A stretch of DNA of 64,000 nucleotides from Mycolicibacterium tokaiense. Its GTDB lineage: Bacteria; Actinomycetota; Actinomycetes; Mycobacteriales; Mycobacteriaceae. The stretch is taken from positions 5,704,001 to 5,768,000 of the forward strand of contig NZ_AP022600.1 in assembly GCF_010725885.1 (NCBI RefSeq), in the 5' to 3' direction. This document shows, one piece after another, positions 54,728 to 63,060 of this stretch (position 1 is its first letter; the number at the start of each line of letters is the position of its first letter). The translations under genes and the position numbers were made by a program. The notes below the pieces were generated by a model, which saw only the letters and a list, made by a program, of their open reading frames with translations, had not been told where the DNA came from and did no database searches.

Positions 54728-54783
54728 CGAGATTCACTCAGGGGCGGGACTTCACGAGATTTCCCGCCCCTGAGTGAATCTCG
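54728..54783. repeat. 56-bp palindrome, copy 2
   Basis: Two perfect 22-base arms flank a 12-base centre that shares ACGAGATT with the centre of copy 1. It lies between the DUF559 start and the end of the enoyl-CoA hydratase gene. The two copies bracket the DUF559 gene. Confidence 0.88.
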
Positions 54784-54793
54784 GCGAGTCCCC

Positions 54794-55570
54794 CTACGCG
54801 AACTTCGGCGCCCGCTTGCCCAAGAACGCCTCGATCCCCTCGCGGCCGTCGGAGCCGTCGGCGTTGGCGGAGATCAATTCCGACTCCAGCGCCATCTGCG
54901 TCTCGATGTTGTTGCCATGGGACGCCAGTATGAGTTTCTTCACCGCGGCGTGCGAACCGCGTGCGCCCGTGGCGATCTGGGCGGCCAGCGCACCGGCGCG
55001 GGCCACCACGTCACCGGAGACCACCTCGTTGACCAGGCCCCACTCGAGCGCCTCGGCCGCCGAGAGCGTCCGGTTGGTCAGCATCAACTCGGCGGCCCGC
55101 CGCGGCCCGACCAGGCGCGGCAGGTAGTACGACGCGCTACCGTCGGGGCTCAGCCCGGCCTTGGTGTAGGCCATGGTGAACGAGGCGGCTTCGCTCGCGA
55201 GCACCAGGTCGGCGCTGATGGCCAGGGAGAATCCGGCACCCGCGGCGACGCCGTTGACGGCTGCGATCAGCACGGCGTCCATCCGGGCGAAGGTCGCCAC
55301 CGCCCGGTGCAGGTTGTCGGCGATGCTCGCGACAAACGGTCCGGGACCGGCGGGTGAGGCTGCCATGGCCTTGAGATCGCCTCCGGCACAGAAGAATCGA
55401 CCGGCGCCGGTGATCACCACTGCTTTGATGTCGGAGGCCGCCACCGTGTCGGCGACCTCGGCCAGCTCGCGGGTCAGCACATCGTCCATACCGTTGGCGG
55501 CCGCGGGGCGGTTCAGGGTGATGGTGGCGACGGCGCCGTCTCGGGCGAACAGCAGAGTGTCGAAGGTCAT
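54794..55570 (-). CDS. Enoyl-CoA hydratase/isomerase family protein
   Basis: A 258-residue crotonase-fold protein. The oxyanion-hole segments ITGAGRFFCAGGDLKAM and NGVAAGAGFSLAISADL are present. The usual catalytic glutamate of hydratases (in the LSPD-G region) is aspartate or absent, so isomerase or another crotonase activity is possible. The ATG overlaps the tetR stop (ATGA), so the two form an operon. Substrate unknown. Confidence 0.85.
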   Translation of the reverse strand: MTFDTLLFARDGAVATITLNRPAAANGMDDVLTRELAEVADTVAASDIKAVVITGAGRFFCAGGDLKAMAASPAGPGPFVASIADNLHRAVATFARMDAVLIAAVNGVAAGAGFSLAISADLVLASEAASFTMAYTKAGLSPDGSASYYLPRLVGPRRAAELMLTNRTLSAAEALEWGLVNEVVSGDVVARAGALAAQIATGARGSHAAVKKLILASHGNNIETQMALESELISANADGSDGREGIEAFLGKRAPKFA

Positions 55571-56235
55571 GCCGTGACGTTAACCGGTGCATCCAGCCGG
55601 TCTGCCGTGCCCTGCCGCAGCACCTGGGTGTCACCGGCCCAGCCCAGCACCCGCAGCGCGCCCTCGGCGATCACCCAGGGTTGCTCCGGCGGGCACTGCT
55701 GATCATCGGAGCGGCGGTTGATCACCGATTCCACCAGCCGGAACGGCAGGTCCGCGGCCTCGGCGGGGCCGTCGCATTCGTCGATCACCCGCGCCGACAA
55801 CGCACCGTAGTGCGCCCGCAGGGTGGCGCGCCGCTGCCGGAAGCCTTCGAACCGTGCCACCCGGAGTTCGGGCAGCAGGTACAGGGCGCCCAGATTCCAC
55901 CGGCTGCCGCACAGTTGGCGCACGTCGCTCACCACCAGCAGGTGCAGCCGCGGGACGGCCGACGACGATTCGGTCAGCAGTTCGCCCGCCAGGGCCAGCG
56001 GGGCGTCCACGGTGTCGGCCAGCAACGCGTCCAGCAGGTCGTCCTTGGTCGCGAAGTGGTGATAGAGCGAGGCCTGCCGCATGCCGACCGCGTCGGCGAT
56101 GGCCCGGGTGGAGGTGCTGGCGAAGCCGTGGGTGGTGAACAGTTCCGCGGCAGCGTCGAGGATCTCCTCGCGGGCGGTGTTGCCCGGCCGTCGGGATTGC
56201 TCCAGCCGGGGGCGTCCGCGGCCGTCGGTGCGCAT
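55567..56235 (-). CDS. TetR/AcrR-family regulator
   Basis: A 222-residue repressor with an N-terminal HTH (TRAIADAVGMRQASLYHHFATK) cut to its known TetR form, and a C-terminal ligand domain. It precedes the enoyl-CoA hydratase gene in the same operon and is divergent from the carboxylase-type operon starting at 56391. A 14-base palindrome in the gap is the natural operator and would control both directions. Confidence 0.9.
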   Translation of the reverse strand: MRTDGRGRPRLEQSRRPGNTAREEILDAAAELFTTHGFASTSTRAIADAVGMRQASLYHHFATKDDLLDALLADTVDAPLALAGELLTESSSAVPRLHLLVVSDVRQLCGSRWNLGALYLLPELRVARFEGFRQRRATLRAHYGALSARVIDECDGPAEAADLPFRLVESVINRRSDDQQCPPEQPWVIAEGALRVLGWAGDTQVLRQGTADRLDAPVNVTA

Positions 56236-56283
56236 GGGTCACATCCTCGCATCCCCGCCACTCGCACACCTGCACCCTAATTC

Positions 56284-56297
56284 CTGTCATCTGACAG
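56284..56297. promoter_or_regulatory. TetR operator candidate in the divergent gap
   Basis: CTGTCA-TC-TGACAG is a perfect palindrome with a two-base centre; the outer bases TT and AA also match. It lies in the 155-base gap between tetR and the carboxylase-associated operon. Confidence 0.6.
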
Positions 56298-56390
56298 AAA
56301 TTGTCATGTGAACGTAACAGCCCAGATACGGCCCCGGAACGGGCGCGTTCAAAACTTTCAGTCGACAGTTAATCGTGCCGAGGAGGAACC

Positions 56391-57143
56391 ATGAGCACCG
56401 CGTCGACCGACGGCGCACGATCGCACGCCCGGTCCCAGGCCGGCGGCGCCACCATGCGCATCCCCGCCACCCCGGCCGAGGTGGATTCCACCCGGCTGAC
56501 CTGGGCTGAGAGCGTTCCTGCCGGGTCCTACACCACCCGGGTCCTGGGCCGCGGCAGCCGCCTGCGTCTGGCCGATCCCGACGGCGGCGCTGCGGCGAAC
56601 CTGCTGATGTTCCGCGCCGACGCCAACTGGGAGCGCCTCAACGTCGCAGACACCATGAAGGTGCCGTGGCAGGCCTATCTGAGCGTCGGGCACCCCCTGC
56701 TCTCCGACCAGGGCCGGGTGCTCGCGACCGTGGTGGGCGACACCTCGGGTCATCACGACCTGGTGTGCGGCATGACGCCCGCCGCCCAGGCCGCCATGCT
56801 GCTGGCCGTCGCCAAACACGGCATGGACGTGCGCGACGTCGCCCCGTCCGCGTCCTTCTTCCAGGGCGCGCGGGTGGGCGCCGACGGCGGCCTGCACTTT
56901 ACCGGATCCGCCGGGCCCGCAACGTATGTCGACCTGCTGATCCACCTGCCGGTCGTGGTGGCGCTGGTGAATTCGGCGCACCCACTGGACCCGGCGCCCG
57001 CCACCACCGCGCTCGACGTCCTGGCCTGGCGGGCCGACGCCGACGAACTGAGCACGCCGGTCAACGACGACCCCGAGTATCTGCGGGCGCTGTTCAACAC
57101 CGAGAGCACCTGGGCCCTGGCCCGCAACAGTGAGGGACTGTGA
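56391..57143 (+). CDS. Urea/guanidine carboxylase-associated protein, DUF1989 (first)
   Basis: A 250-residue DUF1989 protein of the UAAP group, with GGAAANLLMFRAD and GDTSGHHDLVCG patterns and a cysteine in the central part. UAAP pairs accompany urea amidolyase and have been found as subunits of carboxyguanidine deiminase in guanidine breakdown. GAGGAGG before the ATG is a strong ribosome site. It overlaps the second DUF1989 gene by one base (TGATG). Confidence 0.85.
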   Translation: MSTASTDGARSHARSQAGGATMRIPATPAEVDSTRLTWAESVPAGSYTTRVLGRGSRLRLADPDGGAAANLLMFRADANWERLNVADTMKVPWQAYLSVGHPLLSDQGRVLATVVGDTSGHHDLVCGMTPAAQAAMLLAVAKHGMDVRDVAPSASFFQGARVGADGGLHFTGSAGPATYVDLLIHLPVVVALVNSAHPLDPAPATTALDVLAWRADADELSTPVNDDPEYLRALFNTESTWALARNSEGL

Positions 57144-57778
57144 TGACCCTGACCACCGGCATCGTCTCCGACCAGACCGTCGCGGCCTGCGCCCCGTGGT
57201 CGACCGTGCTGCGACCCGGCCAGCACCTGCAGATCATCGACCTGGAGGGCAACCAGGCGGTCGACACGCTGTTCTACGGCGTGTTCCCCGGCACCAGCAC
57301 AGTGGACCCCGCCAAGCGGTACAGCTGCCAGGCCACCGTCACCGCGCAGGGCAACATCTTTCTCACCACCGGTTCGGTGCTGCGCGCCACCGACGGCACC
57401 CCGCTGGTGACGATCGTCGCCGACGAGGTGGGCAATCACGACACGTTGGCCGGCGCCTGCTCCAAGGAGTCCAACACCCTGCGCTACGGCCACCACACGG
57501 TGCACCAGCATGCGTGCGCCGAGAACTTCCTGGCCGAAGCCGCCAAATACGGTATGGGCAAACGGGATATCGTGCCCAACATCAACTTCTTCATGAACGT
57601 ACCGGTGGAGGCCGATGGCACCCTCGGCATCGTCGACGGGCTGTCCGCGCCGGGGAAGTCGCTGACGGTGCGCGCCGAGACCGACACGCTGGTGCTGGTC
57701 TCCAACTGCCCGCAGATCAACAATCCCTGCAACGGCTTCAACCCGACCCCGGTGCGGATGGTGACCACCGCCCCATGA
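57143..57778 (+). CDS. Urea/guanidine carboxylase-associated protein, DUF1989 (second)
   Basis: A 211-residue DUF1989 partner, with LEGNQAVDTLFYG, EVGNHDTLAGACSKE and NCPQINNPCNGFNPT patterns, typical of UAAP proteins paired with a carboxylase. It probably forms a heteromer with the first DUF1989 protein. The stop overlaps the ATG of the carboxyltransferase gene (ATGA). Confidence 0.86.
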   Translation: MTLTTGIVSDQTVAACAPWSTVLRPGQHLQIIDLEGNQAVDTLFYGVFPGTSTVDPAKRYSCQATVTAQGNIFLTTGSVLRATDGTPLVTIVADEVGNHDTLAGACSKESNTLRYGHHTVHQHACAENFLAEAAKYGMGKRDIVPNINFFMNVPVEADGTLGIVDGLSAPGKSLTVRAETDTLVLVSNCPQINNPCNGFNPTPVRMVTTAP

Positions 57779-59778
57779 CCGCCAAAGTCGATGTGGTCGA
57801 GCCCGGGATGCTGACCACGGTGCAGGACTGGCCGGGCCGAATCGGCTACTGGCACATCGGCGTTCCGCCGTCGGGCCCCATGGACGACCTGTCGTTCCGC
57901 CTCGGCAACCGACTGCTGGGCAATGCCGAGGGCGCCCCCGGCCTGGAATGCACCCGCGGCGGTCCGACGTTGCGGTTCCCCGACGGCGCGCGGGTGTGCG
58001 TCACCGGAGCACCCGCGCCGGTCAGCGTCGACGGAACCGCTGTGCCGCAGTGGCAGTCCATTACCGTGCCGCCCGGGGGCACGCTGACGGTGGGAATGAT
58101 CACCGGACCCGGCATGCGCAGCTACGTGCTGTTCTCCGGCGGCCTGGTGGAGCCCGACTACCTGGACAGCACAGCCACTTTCACCATGGCAGCATTCGGC
58201 GGGCACGACGGCCGGGCCCTGCGCGCCGGCGATGACCTGACCATCAGCGGTGACCCGGGGGCCGATGAACCGGCACCCGAGCGTGCCGCCCGGGTCGCGA
58301 TCGAGGAACAGCCCAGCATCGGACACCGCTGGGAGCTGGCGGTCACCGAGGGTCCCCACGGGGCTCCGGAGTTCTTCACCCGCGCCGACATCACCACGCT
58401 GCTGAGCACGGACTACACCGTCCACTTCAACTCCGACCGCACCGGCGTGCGCCTGGAGGGACCCAAGCCGCAGTGGGCCCGCACCGACGGCGGCGAGGCC
58501 GGGTTGCACCCGTCGAACATCCACGACAACGCCTATTGTGTTGGTGCACTGGACTTCACCGGCGACACCCCGATCCTGCTCGGCCCGGACGGGCCCAGCC
58601 TCGGCGGCTTCGTCTGCCCCCTGACAGTGGTGCGCGCTGATCGCTGGAAGCTGGGTCAGCTGGCCCCGGGCGACGCCGTGCGGTTCGTCCCGGTGCGGGC
58701 GCAACGCGCCCCCTCGCTGGACCGCCTCGACGTGCAACGCAGAGCGTCGTTCCCGGTGGTGTTCTCCCGGTCCGGTGACGGCGACGACGGCGTGCTGGCC
58801 CGCTTCCAGACCCGGGACGGCACCGACGTGACCCTGCGACGCAGCGGCGACGGCGGGGTGCTCATCGAGTACGGGCCGATGCTGCTGGACCTGGCGATGC
58901 GCGCCCGCGTCCATGTGCTCTACGAGGAGCTCAGCCGGCGGGGCATCGACGGGATCACCGAGATGGTGCCGGGGGTGCGCTCGCTGCAGGTGCAGTTCGA
59001 CCCGAGCAGGCTGAGCATCGACGAGCTCACCGAGCTGCTGGCGGGCATCGACGAAACCCTGCCGGCCACCGAGCAGCTGGTGGTGCCCAGCCGCGAGGTC
59101 CGCCTGCCACTGTCCTGGGACGACCCGTCGACGCACGAGGCGATTCAGCGCTACATGCACGGTGTGCGCGCCGACGCGCCCTGGTGTCCGTGGAACATCG
59201 AGTTCATCCGGCGGATCAACGGCCTGGCCGACGTCGAGGCGGTGCACGACATCGTCTATGGCGCCCAGTACCTGGTCCTCGGGCTCGGCGATGTCTACCT
59301 CGGCGCACCGGTGGCCACTCCTTTGGACCCGCGGCACCGACTGGTGACCACGAAGTACAACCCGGCCCGGACCTGGACCCCGGAGAACGCCGTCGGCATC
59401 GGCGGTGCCTACATGTGCATCTACGGCATGGAAGGCCCGGGCGGCTACCAGTTCGTGGGCCGTACCACCCAGGTGTGGAACCACCGGCATCCCCGCGATG
59501 CCGGTTCCTTCGAACCGGGCACGCCGTGGCTGCTGCGCTACTTCGACCGGATCAGCTTCTACCCGGTCAGGGCTGCCGAGCTGATGGATCTGCGGGCTGA
59601 CACCGCCGCCGGCCGCGGGGACGTGGACATCGCAGACGGCACCTTCTCCCTGCCGGATTACCTGGAGTTCCTGGCCGCCGACGCCGACCCGATCGCGGCG
59701 TTCCGCCGCCAGCAGGCCGACGCCTTCGCCGCCGAACGCCAGGCGTGGGACACCGCCGGGGAGTTCACCAGAAAGTAG
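57775..59778 (+). CDS. Stand-alone carboxyltransferase part of a urea/guanidine carboxylase
   Basis: A 667-residue protein holding the KipA/AHS2-type half (VEPGMLTTVQDWPGRIGYW, SGPMDD) followed by the KipI/AHS1-type half (MVPGVRSLQVQFDP, GLGDVYLGAP). This is the central carboxyltransferase of urea carboxylase, whose full form is BC-CT-BCCP of about 1200 residues. No biotin carboxylase domain and no biotin-lysine MKM motif occur here or nearby, nor an allophanate hydrolase gene. Either partners act in trans, or the reaction differs. The start at 57775 is fixed by the overlap with the preceding gene. Confidence 0.85.
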   Translation: MTAKVDVVEPGMLTTVQDWPGRIGYWHIGVPPSGPMDDLSFRLGNRLLGNAEGAPGLECTRGGPTLRFPDGARVCVTGAPAPVSVDGTAVPQWQSITVPPGGTLTVGMITGPGMRSYVLFSGGLVEPDYLDSTATFTMAAFGGHDGRALRAGDDLTISGDPGADEPAPERAARVAIEEQPSIGHRWELAVTEGPHGAPEFFTRADITTLLSTDYTVHFNSDRTGVRLEGPKPQWARTDGGEAGLHPSNIHDNAYCVGALDFTGDTPILLGPDGPSLGGFVCPLTVVRADRWKLGQLAPGDAVRFVPVRAQRAPSLDRLDVQRRASFPVVFSRSGDGDDGVLARFQTRDGTDVTLRRSGDGGVLIEYGPMLLDLAMRARVHVLYEELSRRGIDGITEMVPGVRSLQVQFDPSRLSIDELTELLAGIDETLPATEQLVVPSREVRLPLSWDDPSTHEAIQRYMHGVRADAPWCPWNIEFIRRINGLADVEAVHDIVYGAQYLVLGLGDVYLGAPVATPLDPRHRLVTTKYNPARTWTPENAVGIGGAYMCIYGMEGPGGYQFVGRTTQVWNHRHPRDAGSFEPGTPWLLRYFDRISFYPVRAAELMDLRADTAAGRGDVDIADGTFSLPDYLEFLAADADPIAAFRRQQADAFAAERQAWDTAGEFTRK

Positions 59779-59861
59779 CCGTCAGCGTGCGTAGCTCGCT
59801 GTTCACCTGGGTGTGGCACTCTGTTCAGATTCTCGGACCCATCCCAGCAGCGAAGGTGGAC

Positions 59862-61322
59862 ATGCCAACCGCGAAACCGACCCGGCACAAGGAGATCGAG
59901 CGCAAGTTCGACGTCACCGAATCCACGGTGTCGCCGTCCTTCGACGGACTGAACGCTGTCGCCCGGGTGGAGCTCTCCCCCGCCGAGTCACTCGACGCCG
60001 TCTACTACGACACCGCCGGCCATGACCTGGCCGCCCACAAGATCACCTTGCGCCGCCGCACCGGGGGCAGCGACGAGGGGTGGCACCTCAAACTGCCCGC
60101 GGGCGCCGACGCGCGCACCGAGGTCCGGGTGCCGCTGGAGGCCGGTACCGACACTGTGCCGGCCGACCTGCTCGACGTGGTGCTGGCGATCGTCCGGGAC
60201 CGTCCACTGGCGCCCGTCGCACGCATCAGCACGACTCGCCACATCCAGCTGCTCTACGGCGCCGACGGGGTGGCGCTCGCCGAGTTCTGCGATGACCAGG
60301 TGACCGCATGGGCCACCGACGGTGACGAGCAGGCATGGCGGGAGTGGGAACTGGAACTGCTGTCCCCCGACGCCGACCCCGCGCTGTTGGGCCGGCTCGG
60401 CAATCGCCTGCTCGACGCCGGCGCCGCCCCCGCCGCCAGCGGGTCGAAGCTGGCCAGGGTCCTGGGCAGCGCCCCCGCCCCAGCACCGACGCCCGAGGAT
60501 CCGGTGCACCGCGCGGTCGCCGAGCAGGTCGCCGAGCTGGTGGAATGGGACCGCGCCGTGCGCGCCGACGTCTGGGATTCGGTGCACCAGATGCGGGTCA
60601 CCACCCGCAAGCTGCGCAGCCTGCTCAAGGAGTCCGAGGAGTCCTTCGGCCTGACCGACGACAGCTGGGTGCTGGACGAACTCAAGGCCCTGGCTGCCAT
60701 CCTGGGCGTGGCCCGCGACGCCGAGGTGCTCGCCGAGCGGTACGAGAAGTCGCTGGCCGACCTGCCCGCCGAGCTGGTGCGCGGCCCGGTGCACGAGCGG
60801 CTGGTCGACGGCGCCCAGAAGCGTTACGCCGTCGGGCACCGCAGGTCGCTGGCCGCCATGCGCACCCCGCGCTACTTCCGGCTGCTGGACGCCCTCGAAG
60901 AGCTGGCCACCTCCGAGCCGGTGACCACCGACGGTGCCGAGCACAAGCCGGTGACCGTCGACTCGGCGTACAAGCGGGTCCGCAAGGCCGCCCGGGCCGC
61001 CGACGAGGCCACCGAGGACCGCGACGAAGCGCTCCACCGAATCCGCAAGAGCGCCAAGCGATTGCGATACACCGCCTCGGCACTGGGCGCCGACAAGGTG
61101 GCCGGCGCCGCCAAGGAGATCCAGACGCTGCTCGGCGACCATCAGGACAGCCACGTCAGCCGCGCCCACCTGCTGCAGGAGGCCGAGGCCGCCCACGCCG
61201 CCGGCGAGGACACCTTCACCTACGGATTGCTCTACCAACGCGAGTACGAGTTCGCCGAGGCGGCGCGGCTGCAGGTGGAGGATGCGCTGGCGGCGCTGCA
61301 GAAGGCGGTGCGCAAGCTCTGA
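59862..61322 (+). CDS. CYTH-CHAD domain protein (Rv2226-like)
   Basis: A 486-residue protein. The N-terminal CYTH (triphosphate-tunnel) domain shows EIERKFDV and a run of acidic/basic strands; the C-terminal CHAD domain is helical with conserved histidines in VHQMRVTTRKLRSLLK and HRIRKSAKRLRYTA. CHAD domains bind polyphosphate, so a role in phosphate or polyphosphate metabolism is likely. The ATG at 59862 follows GAAGGTGG. Its position matches Rv2226. It ends four bases before the 3' end of rnpB. Confidence 0.9.
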   Translation: MPTAKPTRHKEIERKFDVTESTVSPSFDGLNAVARVELSPAESLDAVYYDTAGHDLAAHKITLRRRTGGSDEGWHLKLPAGADARTEVRVPLEAGTDTVPADLLDVVLAIVRDRPLAPVARISTTRHIQLLYGADGVALAEFCDDQVTAWATDGDEQAWREWELELLSPDADPALLGRLGNRLLDAGAAPAASGSKLARVLGSAPAPAPTPEDPVHRAVAEQVAELVEWDRAVRADVWDSVHQMRVTTRKLRSLLKESEESFGLTDDSWVLDELKALAAILGVARDAEVLAERYEKSLADLPAELVRGPVHERLVDGAQKRYAVGHRRSLAAMRTPRYFRLLDALEELATSEPVTTDGAEHKPVTVDSAYKRVRKAARAADEATEDRDEALHRIRKSAKRLRYTASALGADKVAGAAKEIQTLLGDHQDSHVSRAHLLQEAEAAHAAGEDTFTYGLLYQREYEFAEAARLQVEDALAALQKAVRKL

Positions 61323-61326
61323 GGGG

Positions 61327-61743
<417 letters not shown>

Positions 61744-61884
61744 CCCAACCAAGGTACTGGTTACCGCAGGCGAAAGGCGAATGAATGACGGCTGCCCCCA
61801 GTGCTCGCCGCCCGGTTTCACGGACGGTGTCATGCCGGTCTGGGCCGTTGCTCGGTGTAATCGATGCAACGAGAGGAACCGTGC

Positions 61885-63060
61885 TTGAGCACCAGCTTTC
61901 ACCTGCGTCCGGTGGCACTGGCGTCGTCGACGGCCACCATGTCGATCGCCCCCTCGCTGTTGGTGGCTGCCACCGCGGTCCAGATTTCGGCGGATCTGCA
62001 CCTCGACATCGGTCAGGTCGGTCTGGCGGTCTCGGGGTTCTACGGCGCCACCGCCGTCACCACCGCGGCGCTGGGTCGGCTGGTGTCCCGTCAGGGCCCG
62101 CGCCGCAGCCTGATGGCGGTGATGACGGTCAATGCCGCGGTGCTGGTGATCCTGGGCTTGGCGCAGAACATCTGGGTGATGGCGGCCGCGCTGCTGGCGG
62201 GAGGGATGGCCAACGGCGCGGTGCACCCCGCCAGCAACGTGGTGCTCGCGGAGGGTGTGCGGGGGCATCTCGGTCTGGCCCTGGGGATCAAGCAGTCGGC
62301 GATGCCGGCCGCCGGGATTGCCGGAGGTCTGGCCGTGCCGGCCATCGCCCTGACGGTGGGCTGGCGGTGGGCTTTTGCCGTCGCCGCCCTGGTGAGCTGC
62401 GGGCTGGTCGTGGCAGCGTTCTGTCACCGGCCCGACGCCGGTCCGGCCCGACTCCACGTCGACACCGAAGGTGTGTCCGGTGCAGCGTTTCCGCTGCGGC
62501 TCCTCAGCCTCGGCGTCTGTTGCGGAGCGGCCGCCGGGACCTCGTTGACGGTGCTGCTGATCTCCGGCACCGTGGCCTCGGGCATGCTGGCGCCCGGGCA
62601 GGCCGGCCTGCTGGCCGCAGGCTGCGGCACCCTGGCCGTGCTCGCGCGCATCGGCCTCGGCCGGTACGGCGACCGCCGCCCGCAGCGTGATCCGACGGTG
62701 AACGCCGTTGCCCTGCTGTTCCTCTGCTGCGTCGGCGGTGCCCTGATGGCAACGGGGTGGCCTCCGCTGTTCGTTCTCGGCGCGACGCTGGCAGCGGGAC
62801 TGGGATTCGGGTGGACTGGGCTGGTCCATCTGGCCACCATGCGCGCACACGCCGACGACCCCGCCCGCGCCACCGGAACCCTGATGACGGGCTTTGCCAC
62901 CGGATCGTTCCTGGGCCCGCTGGTAGTGGCGCAGGTGGCCTCGCAGTGGGGCTACCGGCCCGTGTGGATCAGCGTCGCGGCACTGGCGTTGATCAGCGCG
63001 CTGGCGCTGGCGGCCGTAATTCGCAGTGGCCGGCGCAGCCTGGCGCGCACTGCGGGTTAA
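61885..63060 (+). CDS. MFS transporter
   Basis: A 391-residue major facilitator protein with about twelve hydrophobic segments; the loop motif LGRLVSRQGPRRSLM lies between helices 2 and 3. Substrate unknown. The TTG at 61885 is preferred because GAGAGGA lies seven bases before it; the in-frame ATG at 61864 has no ribosome site. The stop overlaps that of the converging HNH gene by four bases (TTAA). Confidence 0.78.
   Translation: MSTSFHLRPVALASSTATMSIAPSLLVAATAVQISADLHLDIGQVGLAVSGFYGATAVTTAALGRLVSRQGPRRSLMAVMTVNAAVLVILGLAQNIWVMAAALLAGGMANGAVHPASNVVLAEGVRGHLGLALGIKQSAMPAAGIAGGLAVPAIALTVGWRWAFAVAALVSCGLVVAAFCHRPDAGPARLHVDTEGVSGAAFPLRLLSLGVCCGAAAGTSLTVLLISGTVASGMLAPGQAGLLAAGCGTLAVLARIGLGRYGDRRPQRDPTVNAVALLFLCCVGGALMATGWPPLFVLGATLAAGLGFGWTGLVHLATMRAHADDPARATGTLMTGFATGSFLGPLVVAQVASQWGYRPVWISVAALALISALALAAVIRSGRRSLARTAG

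Noticed and set aside
53760..54790. Insertion sequence with terminal inverted repeats
   Set aside because: The flanking elements are each complete palindromes in direct order, not single inverted ends, and the gene has no transposase motif.
56236..56390. Guanidine-I riboswitch before the carboxylase-associated operon
   Set aside because: I looked for the conserved ykkC-type bases and saw none; the gap instead has a TetR-type palindrome.
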